From JAFMJV01 sp963814315 (lineage in GTDB: Bacteria; Chloroflexota; Limnocylindria; Limnocylindrales; CSP1-4): a stretch of DNA of 64,000 bases. This document shows, in pieces, positions 22,987-31,003 of this stretch. Location of the stretch: contig CAWFCG010000003.1 in NCBI GenBank assembly GCA_963814315.1, positions 496,001-560,000 on the forward strand, written 5' to 3'. The notes beneath the pieces are model-generated. The model was not told where the DNA came from, searched no databases, and saw nothing but the letters and a program-made list of their open reading frames with translations. The position numbers and the translations under genes were made by a program. Numbering within the stretch: position 1 is the stretch's first letter; every line of letters starts with the position of its first letter.

Positions 22987-24519
22987 TCACTTGGCGTACT
23001 CCACCGCGCGCGTCTCCCGGATGACGGTCACCTTGATCTGGCCGGGGTAGGTCAGCGTCTCCTCGATCTGGCGAACGATGTCGCGCGCCAGTCTGGTGGA
23101 GGCCAGATCGTCGATCTCCTCGGGCCGCACCAGGATGCGCACCTCGCGCCCGGCCTGGACGGCGAAGGACTTCTCCACCCCGGGGAAGCCGTCCGCGATC
23201 GCTTGCAACTCCGTGAGTCGCTTGACGTAGGTGTCGGTGGATTCGCCACGTGCGCCGGGTCGCGATGCGCTGATGGCATCGGCGATCTGGACGATGGGTG
23301 CCTCCTGACAGGTGTAGTCCACCTCCAGGTGATGTGCCGCGATAGCGTTGATCGCCTTGGGGGAGAGACCGTGCCGGGTGGCGATCTCGGCACCGATGGC
23401 GGCATGCGGTCCCTCGACTTCGTGATCGATGGCCTTGCCCATGTCGTGGAGCAGCCCGCCGAGCTTGGCGGCCTGGATGTCAGCGCCCAGCTCGGCGGCG
23501 ATGACACCGGCCAGATACGATGTCTCCTTGACGTGATTGAGCACGCTCTGGCCGAACGAGGTCCGATAGCGGAGCCGACCGAGCAACGTCAGGATCTCCA
23601 GCGGCAGACCGGGGACCCCGGCGTCGTAGGCGGCCGCCTCGCCGGCCTCGCGGATGACGATGTCCACCTCAGCCTGGGCCTTGTTGACCACATCCTCGAT
23701 GCGGCCGGGGTGGATGCGGCCGTCCTGCACCAGCTTGGTCAGGGCCAGGCGGGCGACCTCGCGCCGAACAGGATCGAAGCCGCTGAGCATGACCGAGTCG
23801 GGCGTGTCGTCGATGATGAGATCCACGCCGGTGGCCTGCTCGAGCGCGCGGATGTTGCGGCCCTCGCGACCGATGATGCGGCCCTTCATCTCGTCTGACG
23901 GGATGGGCACGCTGGTTACCGTGGACTCGGAGGAGTGATCCACCATGACCCGCTGGATGGCGGTGATGACCACGTCGCGAGCCTTGTCCTCGGCACCCTC
24001 GCGCGCGGAGCGCTCGATGGCGCGGATGAGGCGAACGGAGTCCTTCTCCGCCTCCTCGCGAACCTCTTCGATGATGGTCGCCTTGGCGGCCTCGGCGGTG
24101 AGGCCACTGACTCGCTCGAGTGCGGCCAGTTGCTCGTTCTTGATGGTCGTCAGCTCGTCACGCTGCTTGTCCAGCTCCTGGTCCCGGATCAGCAGCTTGC
24201 GATCACGCTCCTCGAGCATGTCAGTGCGCTGGTCGAGCTGCTCGTCGCGCTTCAACAAGCGGCGCTCCAGGTTCGAGAGGTCCGTCCGCTTGGCGCGGCC
24301 CTCTTCATCGGCCTCGCGCTGGATTCGGACTTGTTCCTCTTTCGCCTGGAGGATGAGTTCCTTCTGCTGGCCCCGCGCATCGGCGATGATGCGCTCGGAC
24401 TTCTCGCCGGCGGCCTTGATGGCCTGGTTGGCCACCATCCCGCGCATGAAGAATCCGACAAGGAGCCCGCCGGCTGCCACCAACACGATGATGGCCGCCA
24501 CGATGACGGGTTGGTCCAC
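22987..24519 (-). CDS. rny: Ribonuclease Y
   Basis: 510 aa from GTG 24519, chosen over the longer ATG frame at 24597 because GGAGGGGAGGG sits right before it and the resulting N-terminus (VDQPVIVAAIIVLVAAGGLLVGFF) is the expected membrane anchor. A long coiled coil (about 30-170) follows, then a KH domain (GRIIGREGRNIRALEQATG) and an HD domain with LLHDMGKAIDHEVEGPH (about 355-370). This membrane-bound endonuclease initiates mRNA decay in many Gram-positive-type bacteria and partners RNase J, whose gene starts this window. Confidence 0.96.
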   Translation of the reverse strand: MDQPVIVAAIIVLVAAGGLLVGFFMRGMVANQAIKAAGEKSERIIADARGQQKELILQAKEEQVRIQREADEEGRAKRTDLSNLERRLLKRDEQLDQRTDMLEERDRKLLIRDQELDKQRDELTTIKNEQLAALERVSGLTAEAAKATIIEEVREEAEKDSVRLIRAIERSAREGAEDKARDVVITAIQRVMVDHSSESTVTSVPIPSDEMKGRIIGREGRNIRALEQATGVDLIIDDTPDSVMLSGFDPVRREVARLALTKLVQDGRIHPGRIEDVVNKAQAEVDIVIREAGEAAAYDAGVPGLPLEILTLLGRLRYRTSFGQSVLNHVKETSYLAGVIAAELGADIQAAKLGGLLHDMGKAIDHEVEGPHAAIGAEIATRHGLSPKAINAIAAHHLEVDYTCQEAPIVQIADAISASRPGARGESTDTYVKRLTELQAIADGFPGVEKSFAVQAGREVRILVRPEEIDDLASTRLARDIVRQIEETLTYPGQIKVTVIRETRAVEYAK

Positions 24520-24663
24520 GTTTCCCTCCCCTCCAGCACCAGGCTGGAGGTCATTCGATATCTCTGGGTACGCCACCAACGGTGGCTGAGCGGCCATGAC
24601 TCCCTTGTTGCCGCCCCACTGAAAGGTCAGTCACTGAAGCCTAGCGGTGCAGCGAGCAGAGCG

Positions 24664-25287
24664 TCAAACGTCGCTGGCACTGCCGTCCGGCCGCCCGTCC
24701 ACCGTGCGCAGAGCCAGCTCGTGGCAGATGTCCGGCGCGAAGCCGTTGCGAGCCAGCAGGGCATAGGCCTTCTGCCGGCGCCGCCGCGGGTCGACCTCTC
24801 GCCGCAGCGTCGAGCTGCGACGCTCCAGCAACCGCAGGGCAGCTTCACGATCCGCCATCGCGACCTCCGCCGTCGCGCTCTCCGCGGTCACCGCGCCGGC
24901 ATGGGCGCCGACCACGGTTTCTGCCCGTTCGTCGAGAATGATGCAGATGGTGTCGTCGGAGATGCCCTTCAGTCGCAGCTCGCGACGCAGCGCTGTCGCG
25001 CCACGCGGACGGGCGCGATCACGACTCTCGACCCAGGCACGGGCGAACGCCATGTCGTCGAGGTATCCGAGCCTGATGAGGCGGTCGATGACCTGGTCGC
25101 ACAGCGGGGGCGGATAGCCCAAGCGATGCAGCCGCCGACGCGTCTCTTCCACGGAGCGCGAGCGCACCGCGAGAAAGACCGCCGCGGCTTCCATGACGAC
25201 ATCCGCATCAGTGATGTCCGCGCGGCGAGCACGTCGTACCGCGGCAGCCTCGCGGCGCTCCTGGAGCGTCCGTGCTTGCCGGCTCAC
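24664..25287 (-). CDS. recX: Regulatory protein RecX
   Basis: 207 aa starting at GTG 25287, immediately after the recA stop. Three-helix RecX repeats are visible (FLAVRSRSVEETRRRLHRLGY; LIRLGYLDDMAFARAWVESR; GATALRRELRLKGISDDTI), with a C-terminal repeat (RRRRQKAYALLARNGFAPD). RecX binds the RecA filament groove and limits RecA activity; recA-recX cotranscription is usual. An Ala-rich insertion of about 20 residues (about 120-140) separates repeats 2 and 3. Confidence 0.92.
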   Translation of the reverse strand: MSRQARTLQERREAAAVRRARRADITDADVVMEAAAVFLAVRSRSVEETRRRLHRLGYPPPLCDQVIDRLIRLGYLDDMAFARAWVESRDRARPRGATALRRELRLKGISDDTICIILDERAETVVGAHAGAVTAESATAEVAMADREAALRLLERRSSTLRREVDPRRRRQKAYALLARNGFAPDICHELALRTVDGRPDGSASDV

Positions 25288-26379
25288 CTACTCCGCCTCT
25301 TTGAGACCCTCCACGGGGACGTTGATATCCGCCACCTTGGCGCGAATCTCATGCTCCAGTTGCTGTGCGATGTCCGAGTTGGCGCGCAAGAACTCCTTGG
25401 ACTGCTCACGGCCCTGGCCGAGACGGGTCTCCCCGTAGTTGAACCAGGCGCCGGACTTGGTCACCACGTCCGAGGCCACGCCGACGTCGAGCAGGCCACC
25501 CTCTCGAGAGATGCCAGTGCCGTACATGACGTCGAACTCCGCCTGGCGGAAGGGCGCGGCGACCTTGTTTTTGACGACCTTGACGCGAGCGCGGATGCCG
25601 ATGGCCTCCGTGCCCTGCTTGATGGTCTCGATACGGCGGATATCTAGTCGCACGCTGGCATAGAACTTCAGGGCACGGCCGCCGGAGGTGGTCTCCGGGC
25701 TACCGAACATGACGCCGATCTTCTCACGCAGCTGATTGGTGAAGACGAGCGAGGTGTTGGAGCGGCTGACGATGCCGGTGAGCTTGCGCAGTGCCTGGCT
25801 CATGAGCCGGGCTTGGATGCCCACGAACGTGTCACCCATCTCGCCCTCGATCTCTGCCCGCGGCACGAGTGCCGCGACCGAGTCCACGACCACGCAGTCG
25901 ATGCCGCCGGAGCGGATGAGCGTATCGGTGATCTCCAGTGCCTGCTCACCCGTATCAGGCTGACTGACGAGGAGATTGTCGACATCCACGCCACAGGCAC
26001 GAGCGTACTTCGGATCGAGCGCATGCTCGACGTCGATGAAGGCGACGACGCCGCCGGCCTTCTGAGCCTCAGCCAGGATGTGCTGGCAGACGGTCGTCTT
26101 GCCCGACGATTCGGGACCGAAGATCTCCGTGATCCGGCCACGCGGGACACCGCCCACGCCAAGCGCCAGGTCCAGGGCGATGGATCCGGTGGGGATGACA
26201 TCCACCTTCTGCCTGGCGTCCGACCCGAGCCGCATGATCGAACCCTGCCCGAACTGCTTCTCGATGGACAGGATGGCGGCGTCGACTGCCTGCTTGCGTT
26301 CCTTCTGCTGGCCGTCTCCGGCCCCGTTGCTGGTGATCTTGTCTGTTCCGGTCGACCGACCGGCGCTGGTGACGGTCAT
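25288..26379 (-). CDS. recA: Recombinase RecA
   Basis: 363 aa, typical length. Walker A is GPESSGKTT at about residues 88-96, with VAFIDVEHALDPKYA, NQLREKIGVMFGSPETTSGG (loop 1/2 region) and ALKFYASVRLDIRR also present. It has an unusual ~28-residue Gly/Thr-rich N-terminal extension before AAILSIEKQFGQGSIMRLG. It forms the ATP-dependent strand-exchange filament and triggers LexA autocleavage. GGAGG lies 9 nt before the ATG. I find no GAAC-N4-GTTC box in the 50 nt upstream, unlike ruvB. Confidence 0.98.
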   Translation of the reverse strand: MTVTSAGRSTGTDKITSNGAGDGQQKERKQAVDAAILSIEKQFGQGSIMRLGSDARQKVDVIPTGSIALDLALGVGGVPRGRITEIFGPESSGKTTVCQHILAEAQKAGGVVAFIDVEHALDPKYARACGVDVDNLLVSQPDTGEQALEITDTLIRSGGIDCVVVDSVAALVPRAEIEGEMGDTFVGIQARLMSQALRKLTGIVSRSNTSLVFTNQLREKIGVMFGSPETTSGGRALKFYASVRLDIRRIETIKQGTEAIGIRARVKVVKNKVAAPFRQAEFDVMYGTGISREGGLLDVGVASDVVTKSGAWFNYGETRLGQGREQSKEFLRANSDIAQQLEHEIRAKVADINVPVEGLKEAE

Positions 26380-26431
26380 TGGTGTGTACCTCCAAGGCTG
26401 TCACCCGAGAGCCGGTCTGGCGAGGTGGCCC

Positions 26432-26590
26432 CTACTCGGACCCCTCCTCCACTTCCTTTGGCTTCCGCTTCGGCTTGATCAGCTCCACGGACGGCGGCGG
26501 CGGCTGGTTGAGCGGCTCGAGTGTGGTCTTCGCCTTCTTCGACTTCTTGGGTTTCTTGGCTTCACGGCGAGAGGGAGTTTTTCCTGCCAT
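26432..26590 (-). CDS. 52-aa Lys/Pro-rich hypothetical protein
   Basis: ATG 26590 to TAG 26432-26434 encodes 52 residues. A basic head (MAGKTPSRREAKKPKKSKKA) is followed by a proline run (LNQPPPPSVELIKPKRK) and an acidic tail (EVEEGSE). GAGG lies 5 nt before the ATG. The highly charged composition suggests an unfolded, nucleic-acid- or ribosome-associated peptide, but no family is recognised. It lies between tgt and recA, on their strand, 52 nt before the recA start. Support is from the ribosome site, position and non-random composition. Confidence 0.6.
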   Translation of the reverse strand: MAGKTPSRREAKKPKKSKKAKTTLEPLNQPPPPSVELIKPKRKPKEVEEGSE

Positions 26591-26638
26591 CGATCCTCAC
26601 GCCTCCGACGTGTGCCGCCTAGTCTGGGCGGCGGGACT

Positions 26639-27829
26639 TCAATCTGACTTCACCCTCCCTTCATCGGCACTTTCAGCGCCGTTCGTGCCAGCTCTTGTGG
26701 CACGAAGCTGTTGCATCGATGCAGGGAACGTGCCGGCCCATATGGCGGACCGGATCTTGGACATGAAGTCTAGGGTGAAGGTCAGGTTGTGACAAGTCGC
26801 AAGGCGGAAGCCCAGCAGCTCATCGGCTCGGAGCAGATGCGCCAGGTAGGCGCGCGAGAAGGATCGACAGAGCCGACAGAGGCAGCCCTCCTGGACCGGC
26901 CGTGGATCATCGAGGAAGCGGGCGTTACGGAGGTTGAGCTTGCCATCTGGCACCCAGAGCGTGCCATTGCGCGCGACACGCGCCGGCAGAACGGAGTCGA
27001 ACATGTCCACGCCGGCATCGACCGCGTCCAGCAAGTCCATGGGCGAACCCAGCCCCATCAGATAGCGCGGCCGCGGATCGTCGGCAAGCAGCGGCACGAC
27101 CACGTCGAGCGTGGCCCGGCGTTGCTGGGGTGTCTCATCGCCAGCCAGCCCGCCGATGCAGATGCCATCGAATGGCAGATCCGCGATGGCGACCGTCGAC
27201 TCGGTGCGCAGATCCTCTTCCAGTCCGCCCTGGATGATGCCGAAGAGCGCCTGGTCAGGCCGTTGATGGGCCGCCAGACAGCGTTCCGCCCAGCGGTGGG
27301 TGCGGCCGGTGGCCTCAGCGACTTCCGCTCGCGAAGAGGCGTGCGGCGGCACCGGTTGATCCAGGCAGACCGCGATGTCAGAGCCCAGGGCCTCCTGGAT
27401 GGCGATGGCGTACTCGGGCGTGTAGTCGAGCAGAGTGCCATCCAGGTGGGATCGAAAGGTCACGCCATCCTCATCGATGCGGCGGAGCTTGCCGAGACTG
27501 ACCACCTGGAAGCCGCCGGAGTCGGTGAGGATAGGCCCGTCCCAGCCCATGAAACGGTGCAGGCCGCCGAGCCGCTTGATACGCTCGTGTCCGGGCCGCA
27601 GCGACAGGTGGTAGGTGTTGGACAGGATGATGCTGGCACCGACCTCACGCAGGTCGTCCGGGTCCAGCGCCTTGACGGTGGCGTTGGTGCCGACCGGCAT
27701 GAAGATGGGCGTCTCGATCACGCCATGCGGCGTCTGCAAGCGGCCGGCGCGCGCACGGGTACCCTCCCCTTCAGCCTGGGCGAGCACCTCGAAGCTGATG
27801 GGCGATGGGCGGCGCAGGGACATGCTCAT
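26639..27829 (-). CDS. tgt: tRNA-guanine transglycosylase (queuine tRNA-ribosyltransferase)
   Basis: 396 aa. Signatures include TPIFMPVGTNATVKAL, the catalytic region LTDSGGFQVVSLGKLR (about residue 103-118), GIIQGG, YLMGLGSP and MFDSVLPAR with the nucleophilic Asp. The zinc site is present as CLCRLC plus a downstream histidine (about 313-346). It exchanges guanine 34 in GUN-anticodon tRNAs for preQ1. No other queuosine gene is in the window. Two ATGs (27829, 27823) are close together. It lies between ruvB and recA in the leftward block. Confidence 0.96.
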   Translation of the reverse strand: MSMSLRRPSPISFEVLAQAEGEGTRARAGRLQTPHGVIETPIFMPVGTNATVKALDPDDLREVGASIILSNTYHLSLRPGHERIKRLGGLHRFMGWDGPILTDSGGFQVVSLGKLRRIDEDGVTFRSHLDGTLLDYTPEYAIAIQEALGSDIAVCLDQPVPPHASSRAEVAEATGRTHRWAERCLAAHQRPDQALFGIIQGGLEEDLRTESTVAIADLPFDGICIGGLAGDETPQQRRATLDVVVPLLADDPRPRYLMGLGSPMDLLDAVDAGVDMFDSVLPARVARNGTLWVPDGKLNLRNARFLDDPRPVQEGCLCRLCRSFSRAYLAHLLRADELLGFRLATCHNLTFTLDFMSKIRSAIWAGTFPASMQQLRATRAGTNGAESADEGRVKSD

Positions 27830-27893
27830 CGGCTACACGCGACGAGTGACCACGATGGCGTCCTATCACCCGCGCTGTCGAGGCTGGTCGCGA

Positions 27894-28991
27894 TCACTCG
27901 TCCCCCTCGATCTCAGTGCGACCCTCGCTGGTCATGCCGTCCCACAGCCCGGGATCCTCGCGTTCGGCGCGACGGGGTGGCGGTACCTCGTAGCCCAGCT
28001 CTCGGAGGTGCTCCCGTGCCAACTCCGTGGCGACGCGACCCTGGGGCGTGCGATCGAGGAACCCCAGTTGTAGCAGGTAGGGCTCGTAGACATCCTCCAC
28101 GGTCTCCACCGATTCGCCGATGACGGCGGCGATGGCCGCCCCACCCACGGGACCTGACCCGAACTTCTGGACGATGGCCGCCAGCAGTCGGCGGTCCGTG
28201 GTATCCAGACCGATGTCATCGATGTCCAGCGCTTCCATGGCCGCGATGGCCTGGCTTTGTGTGATGCGCCCGTCTCCCTTGACCTCCGCATGGTCGCGCG
28301 TGCGCCGCAGCAGGCGGTTGATGACGCGAGGCGTGCCGCGACCTCGCGAGGCCAGCATGCGCACCGCGGCCTCATCGATCTCCACATCGAGGATGTGCGC
28401 AGAGCGGCGGACGATCTCCGCCAGTTCCTCCTGCGCGTAGTAGTCGAGGCGGTAGACGGCACCGAATCGGTCGCGCAGCGGCGCCCCGATGCGCCCCGCG
28501 CGGGTGGTGGCGCCCACGACCGTGAAGGGCTTGAGGGACAGTCGCAGGCTGCGCGCACTGGGGCCCCGGCCGATCATGACGTCGATGGCAAAATCCTCCA
28601 TGGCCGGATAGAGGATCTCTTCTACCGAGTGGTTCAGGCGGTGGATCTCATCGATGAAGAGGACGTCACGTTCGTCGATGTTGGTAAGGATCGCGGCCAG
28701 GTCACCGGGACGCTCGATGGCGGGACCGCTGGTGGTATGGATGTTGACGCCGAGCTCGCGAGCCACGATGTTGGCCAGCGTCGTCTTGCCCAGGCCCGGT
28801 GGTCCATAGAGCAAGACGTGGTCAGCCGCCTCCTCACGCTTGTTGGCCGCCTCCAACAGGATCGAGAGGTTGTCCTTGACCTGCGTCTGGCCGATGTACT
28901 CGTCCAGCTGCCGTGGTCGCAGCGACGACTCGACGGTGTTCTCGTCAAGCGCTTCTACCTCTGCTGAGACCAGTCGGCCGTCGTCATCCAT
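27894..28991 (-). CDS. ruvB: Holliday junction branch migration ATPase RuvB
   Basis: 365 aa. The AAA+ motor has Walker A GPPGLGKTT at about residues 63-71, Walker B LFIDEIHRL, sensor 1 VVGATTRAG and the arginine finger region APLRDRFG. A winged-helix DNA-binding domain closes it (LDRTPQGRVATELAREHL). The hexamer drives branch migration with RuvA. It is separated from ruvA by 90 nt containing a LexA-type SOS box, so it probably has its own damage-inducible promoter. The C-terminus extends about 20 acidic residues beyond most homologues. Confidence 0.97.
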   Translation of the reverse strand: MDDDGRLVSAEVEALDENTVESSLRPRQLDEYIGQTQVKDNLSILLEAANKREEAADHVLLYGPPGLGKTTLANIVARELGVNIHTTSGPAIERPGDLAAILTNIDERDVLFIDEIHRLNHSVEEILYPAMEDFAIDVMIGRGPSARSLRLSLKPFTVVGATTRAGRIGAPLRDRFGAVYRLDYYAQEELAEIVRRSAHILDVEIDEAAVRMLASRGRGTPRVINRLLRRTRDHAEVKGDGRITQSQAIAAMEALDIDDIGLDTTDRRLLAAIVQKFGSGPVGGAAIAAVIGESVETVEDVYEPYLLQLGFLDRTPQGRVATELAREHLRELGYEVPPPRRAEREDPGLWDGMTSEGRTEIEGDE

Positions 28992-29025
28992 GCCGGTCGA
29001 TGGTAGCAGAGAGTACGCCTGAATG

Positions 29026-29037
29026 GAACGGACGTTC
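29026..29037. promoter_or_regulatory. LexA/SOS box upstream of ruvB
   Basis: GAAC-GGAC-GTTC matches the GAAC-N4-GTTC consensus bound by Gram-positive-type LexA. It lies about 35 nt upstream of the ruvB ATG in the ruvA-ruvB gap. A scan of the window by eye found no other perfect copy. No lexA gene is in the window. Confidence 0.65.
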
Positions 29038-29081
29038 TAGCGCCACTCCGACGGCGAACAGCGCCCCACAGCCGCACTCGG

Positions 29082-29660
29082 TCACCGCCGCAGCGCCGTC
29101 AAGGCCTCCTTGACGCGATCCTCGAGCGAGGCCCCCGGGCCCAGGGCGGCGACCGCGATCCGAGCCGCCTCGCGACCCTCGCGCGAGCTGTAGCCGAGTG
29201 CTTCGAGTGCAGCCGCCACTTCCGACTCGCCGCCACCATCGCTGATGGCCCCGCTGCCGGCTGCCTCCACCTTCTCCCGCAGCTCCAGCACGATGCGTCC
29301 GGCCAGGCGCTTGCCGACACCGGAGACCGCGGTGAGCACGGCATCGTCGCCCTGCAGGATGGCGAGCTGTAGGTCGGCCACGGGGCGTGACGAGACGATG
29401 GCCAGGCCGACCTTGGGGCCGACGCCGCTGACGGTGATGATGAGCTCGAAGAAGGCCAACTCCTCCGTGCTGCGGAAGCCGTACAGCGCCTGCACGTCCT
29501 CGCGCACCAGGTGGTGGGTATGCAGTTTCAGCTGGTCGCCCGGTGACAGCCCGGTGAGCGTGGAGGGCCCGGCGAAGACGCGGTAGCCGACCCCACCGAC
29601 ATCCAGCACCACGCCGGTGCCTGAGACGGCTGCGACCACGCCCTCCAGCGAGGCGATCAT
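29082..29660 (-). CDS. ruvA: Holliday junction-binding protein RuvA
   Basis: 192 aa from ATG 29660 (MIASLEGVVAAVSGTGVVLDVGGVGY), overlapping the ruvC stop by 4 nt. Domain I is the OB fold (to about 65), domain II carries the two helix-hairpin-helix motifs (ITVSGVGPKVGLAIVS; LTAVSGVGKRLAGRIVLEL), and domain III is the C-terminal RuvB-binding helix bundle (VAAALEALGYSSREG...). The tetramer holds the four-way junction. A longer frame to 29699 is ruled out by the ruvC overlap and domain start. Confidence 0.96.
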   Translation of the reverse strand: MIASLEGVVAAVSGTGVVLDVGGVGYRVFAGPSTLTGLSPGDQLKLHTHHLVREDVQALYGFRSTEELAFFELIITVSGVGPKVGLAIVSSRPVADLQLAILQGDDAVLTAVSGVGKRLAGRIVLELREKVEAAGSGAISDGGGESEVAAALEALGYSSREGREAARIAVAALGPGASLEDRVKEALTALRR

Positions 29661-30145
29661 GCGTGCGCTGGTTGCAGCACGGCGGCGTGGGCGGTGCATA
29701 CCGCCACTGCGAGGGCGTCGGCCGCATCATCGGGCCTGGGTAGCTCGGCCATCGACAGCACCAGCTGCACCATGCGTTGTACCTGGTCCTTGGGGGCCCG
29801 GCCGTAGCCGGTCACGGCCAGCTTCACCTCGTGGGGGCCGTACTCGAAGACCGGCAACCCGAACTGTGCCGCCGCCAGCAGCACCACGCCGCGAGCCTGG
29901 CCGACCGCGAACGCCGTCTGCACGTTCTTGTTGAAGAAGAGCCGCTCCACGCCCACCGCTTCCGGTCGGTGGCGCTCGATGAGCTCGATCAGGCCTTGGT
30001 GGATGATCAGCAGTCGCTGTTCGGGCGGACGGTCCTTGACGGTCTCCAGGCAGCCATAGTCGAGCATGGTGAGGGCGCTGCCCTCACGCGAGACGATGCC
30101 ATAGCCGAGACGAGCCGTGCCGGGGTCGATCCCCAGCACGATCAC
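29657..30145 (-). CDS. ruvC: Crossover junction endodeoxyribonuclease RuvC
   Basis: 162 aa. The four catalytic acids are in place: D7 (GIDPGTARLGYG), E67 (VGVERLFFNKN), and D140/D143 (PDDAADALAVA). It resolves Holliday junctions by paired nicks with RuvAB. Its ATG overlaps the yebC stop by 4 nt and its stop overlaps ruvA by 4 nt, so yebC-ruvC-ruvA is a tightly coupled unit, the same order as in many bacteria. Confidence 0.97.
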   Translation of the reverse strand: MIVLGIDPGTARLGYGIVSREGSALTMLDYGCLETVKDRPPEQRLLIIHQGLIELIERHRPEAVGVERLFFNKNVQTAFAVGQARGVVLLAAAQFGLPVFEYGPHEVKLAVTGYGRAPKDQVQRMVQLVLSMAELPRPDDAADALAVAVCTAHAAVLQPAHA

Positions 30146-30895
30146 GACTCGGCGGCCTCGGCCAGGATCTCGTCGGGCAGGTCGAAATTGGCGGTCACGC
30201 GCTGCACGTCGTCGCTGTCCTCGAGTGCCTCCATGAGCCGCAGGTTTTGACGGGCCTTGTCGACATCGACCTCGATGGGGGTCTTGGCCACCATCGTCAG
30301 CTCGGCTGACTCGACCTTCACCCCGGCCGCCTCGAGGGCGGCTTGGACGTTTGCCAAATCAGCGACTTCGGTCGAGATCTCGACCGGGTCCGATTCGGTA
30401 TCGACATCGATGGCGCCCGCGTCGATGGCCATCAGGGCGATCTCATCGGGGTCGCCGCCCTCGCGTGCCACGCTGATAAGGCCGCGCGCCTCGAACTGCC
30501 AGGCCACCGAACCCTGTCCGGCCAGCTGGCCGCCGGCCTTGGTGAAGATGGATCGCACCTCGGCCGCGGTGCGGTTCTTGTTGTCGGTGGCGGTTTCCAC
30601 GAGTAGCGCTACACCGCCCGCGCCGTAACCCTCGTAGATGATCTCCTCGAACTCGTCTACCTTGTCACCGCCACCGGCGCGCTCGATGGCGCGCTTGATG
30701 TTCTCAGTGGGCATGTTGGCCACGCGAGCCTTGTCAACGGCAAGACGGAGGCGGTAGTTGGCCTCAAGGTCTCCGCCCCCGGCACGGGCCGCGATGGTCG
30801 ATCTCCTTGCCCAGTTTCGTGAACAAGGCTCCACGCTTGGCGTCGTTGGCGCCCTTCTGGCGCTTGATGGTCGACCACTTGGAATGTCCGGACAT
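30142..30895 (-). CDS. yebC: YebC/PmpR family protein, with a +1 frameshift
   Basis: The gene reads MSGHSKWSTIKRQKGANDAK... from ATG 30895, then shifts frame and continues as TIAARAGGGDLEANYRLRLAVDKAR to the stop at 30142. One extra base at about 30799, next to a GATC, explains it: removing it restores a 250-aa protein, the normal size. An uninterrupted 230-codon frame starting at 30834 covers all but the first ~20 residues. YebC proteins are regulators, and recent work links them to relief of ribosome stalling at proline stretches. All other parts are well conserved, which favours a sequence error over a dead gene. Confidence 0.85.
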
Positions 30896-31003
30896 AGTTC
30901 AGGATTCTATATGATTGGCACTTCGAACCCGACTCGGTCGGCCCGAGGGACGAGGCCAGCCCGGACTGCCTCTGCCGACCCCTACTCGTTTGGAGGTCTG
31001 CGC
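30896..31003. promoter_or_regulatory. Divergent promoter region between yebC and the EF-G-like gene
   Basis: This 108-bp gap separates two divergent transcription units. Its AT-rich core at 30900-30918 reads TAGAAT on the leftward strand (30904-30909, only 8 nt from the yebC ATG, which would give an almost leaderless mRNA) and TATATG on the rightward strand (30908-30913). No good -35 hexamers are seen. GGAGG at 30992-30996 is the ribosome site of the rightward gene. Confidence 0.35.

Noticed and set aside
30790..30810. Programmed frameshifting in yebC, the EF-G-like gene, tyrS or aag
   Set aside because: No slippery heptamer or downstream stem accompanies the shifts, none of these genes is known to use recoding, and the common factor is GATC.
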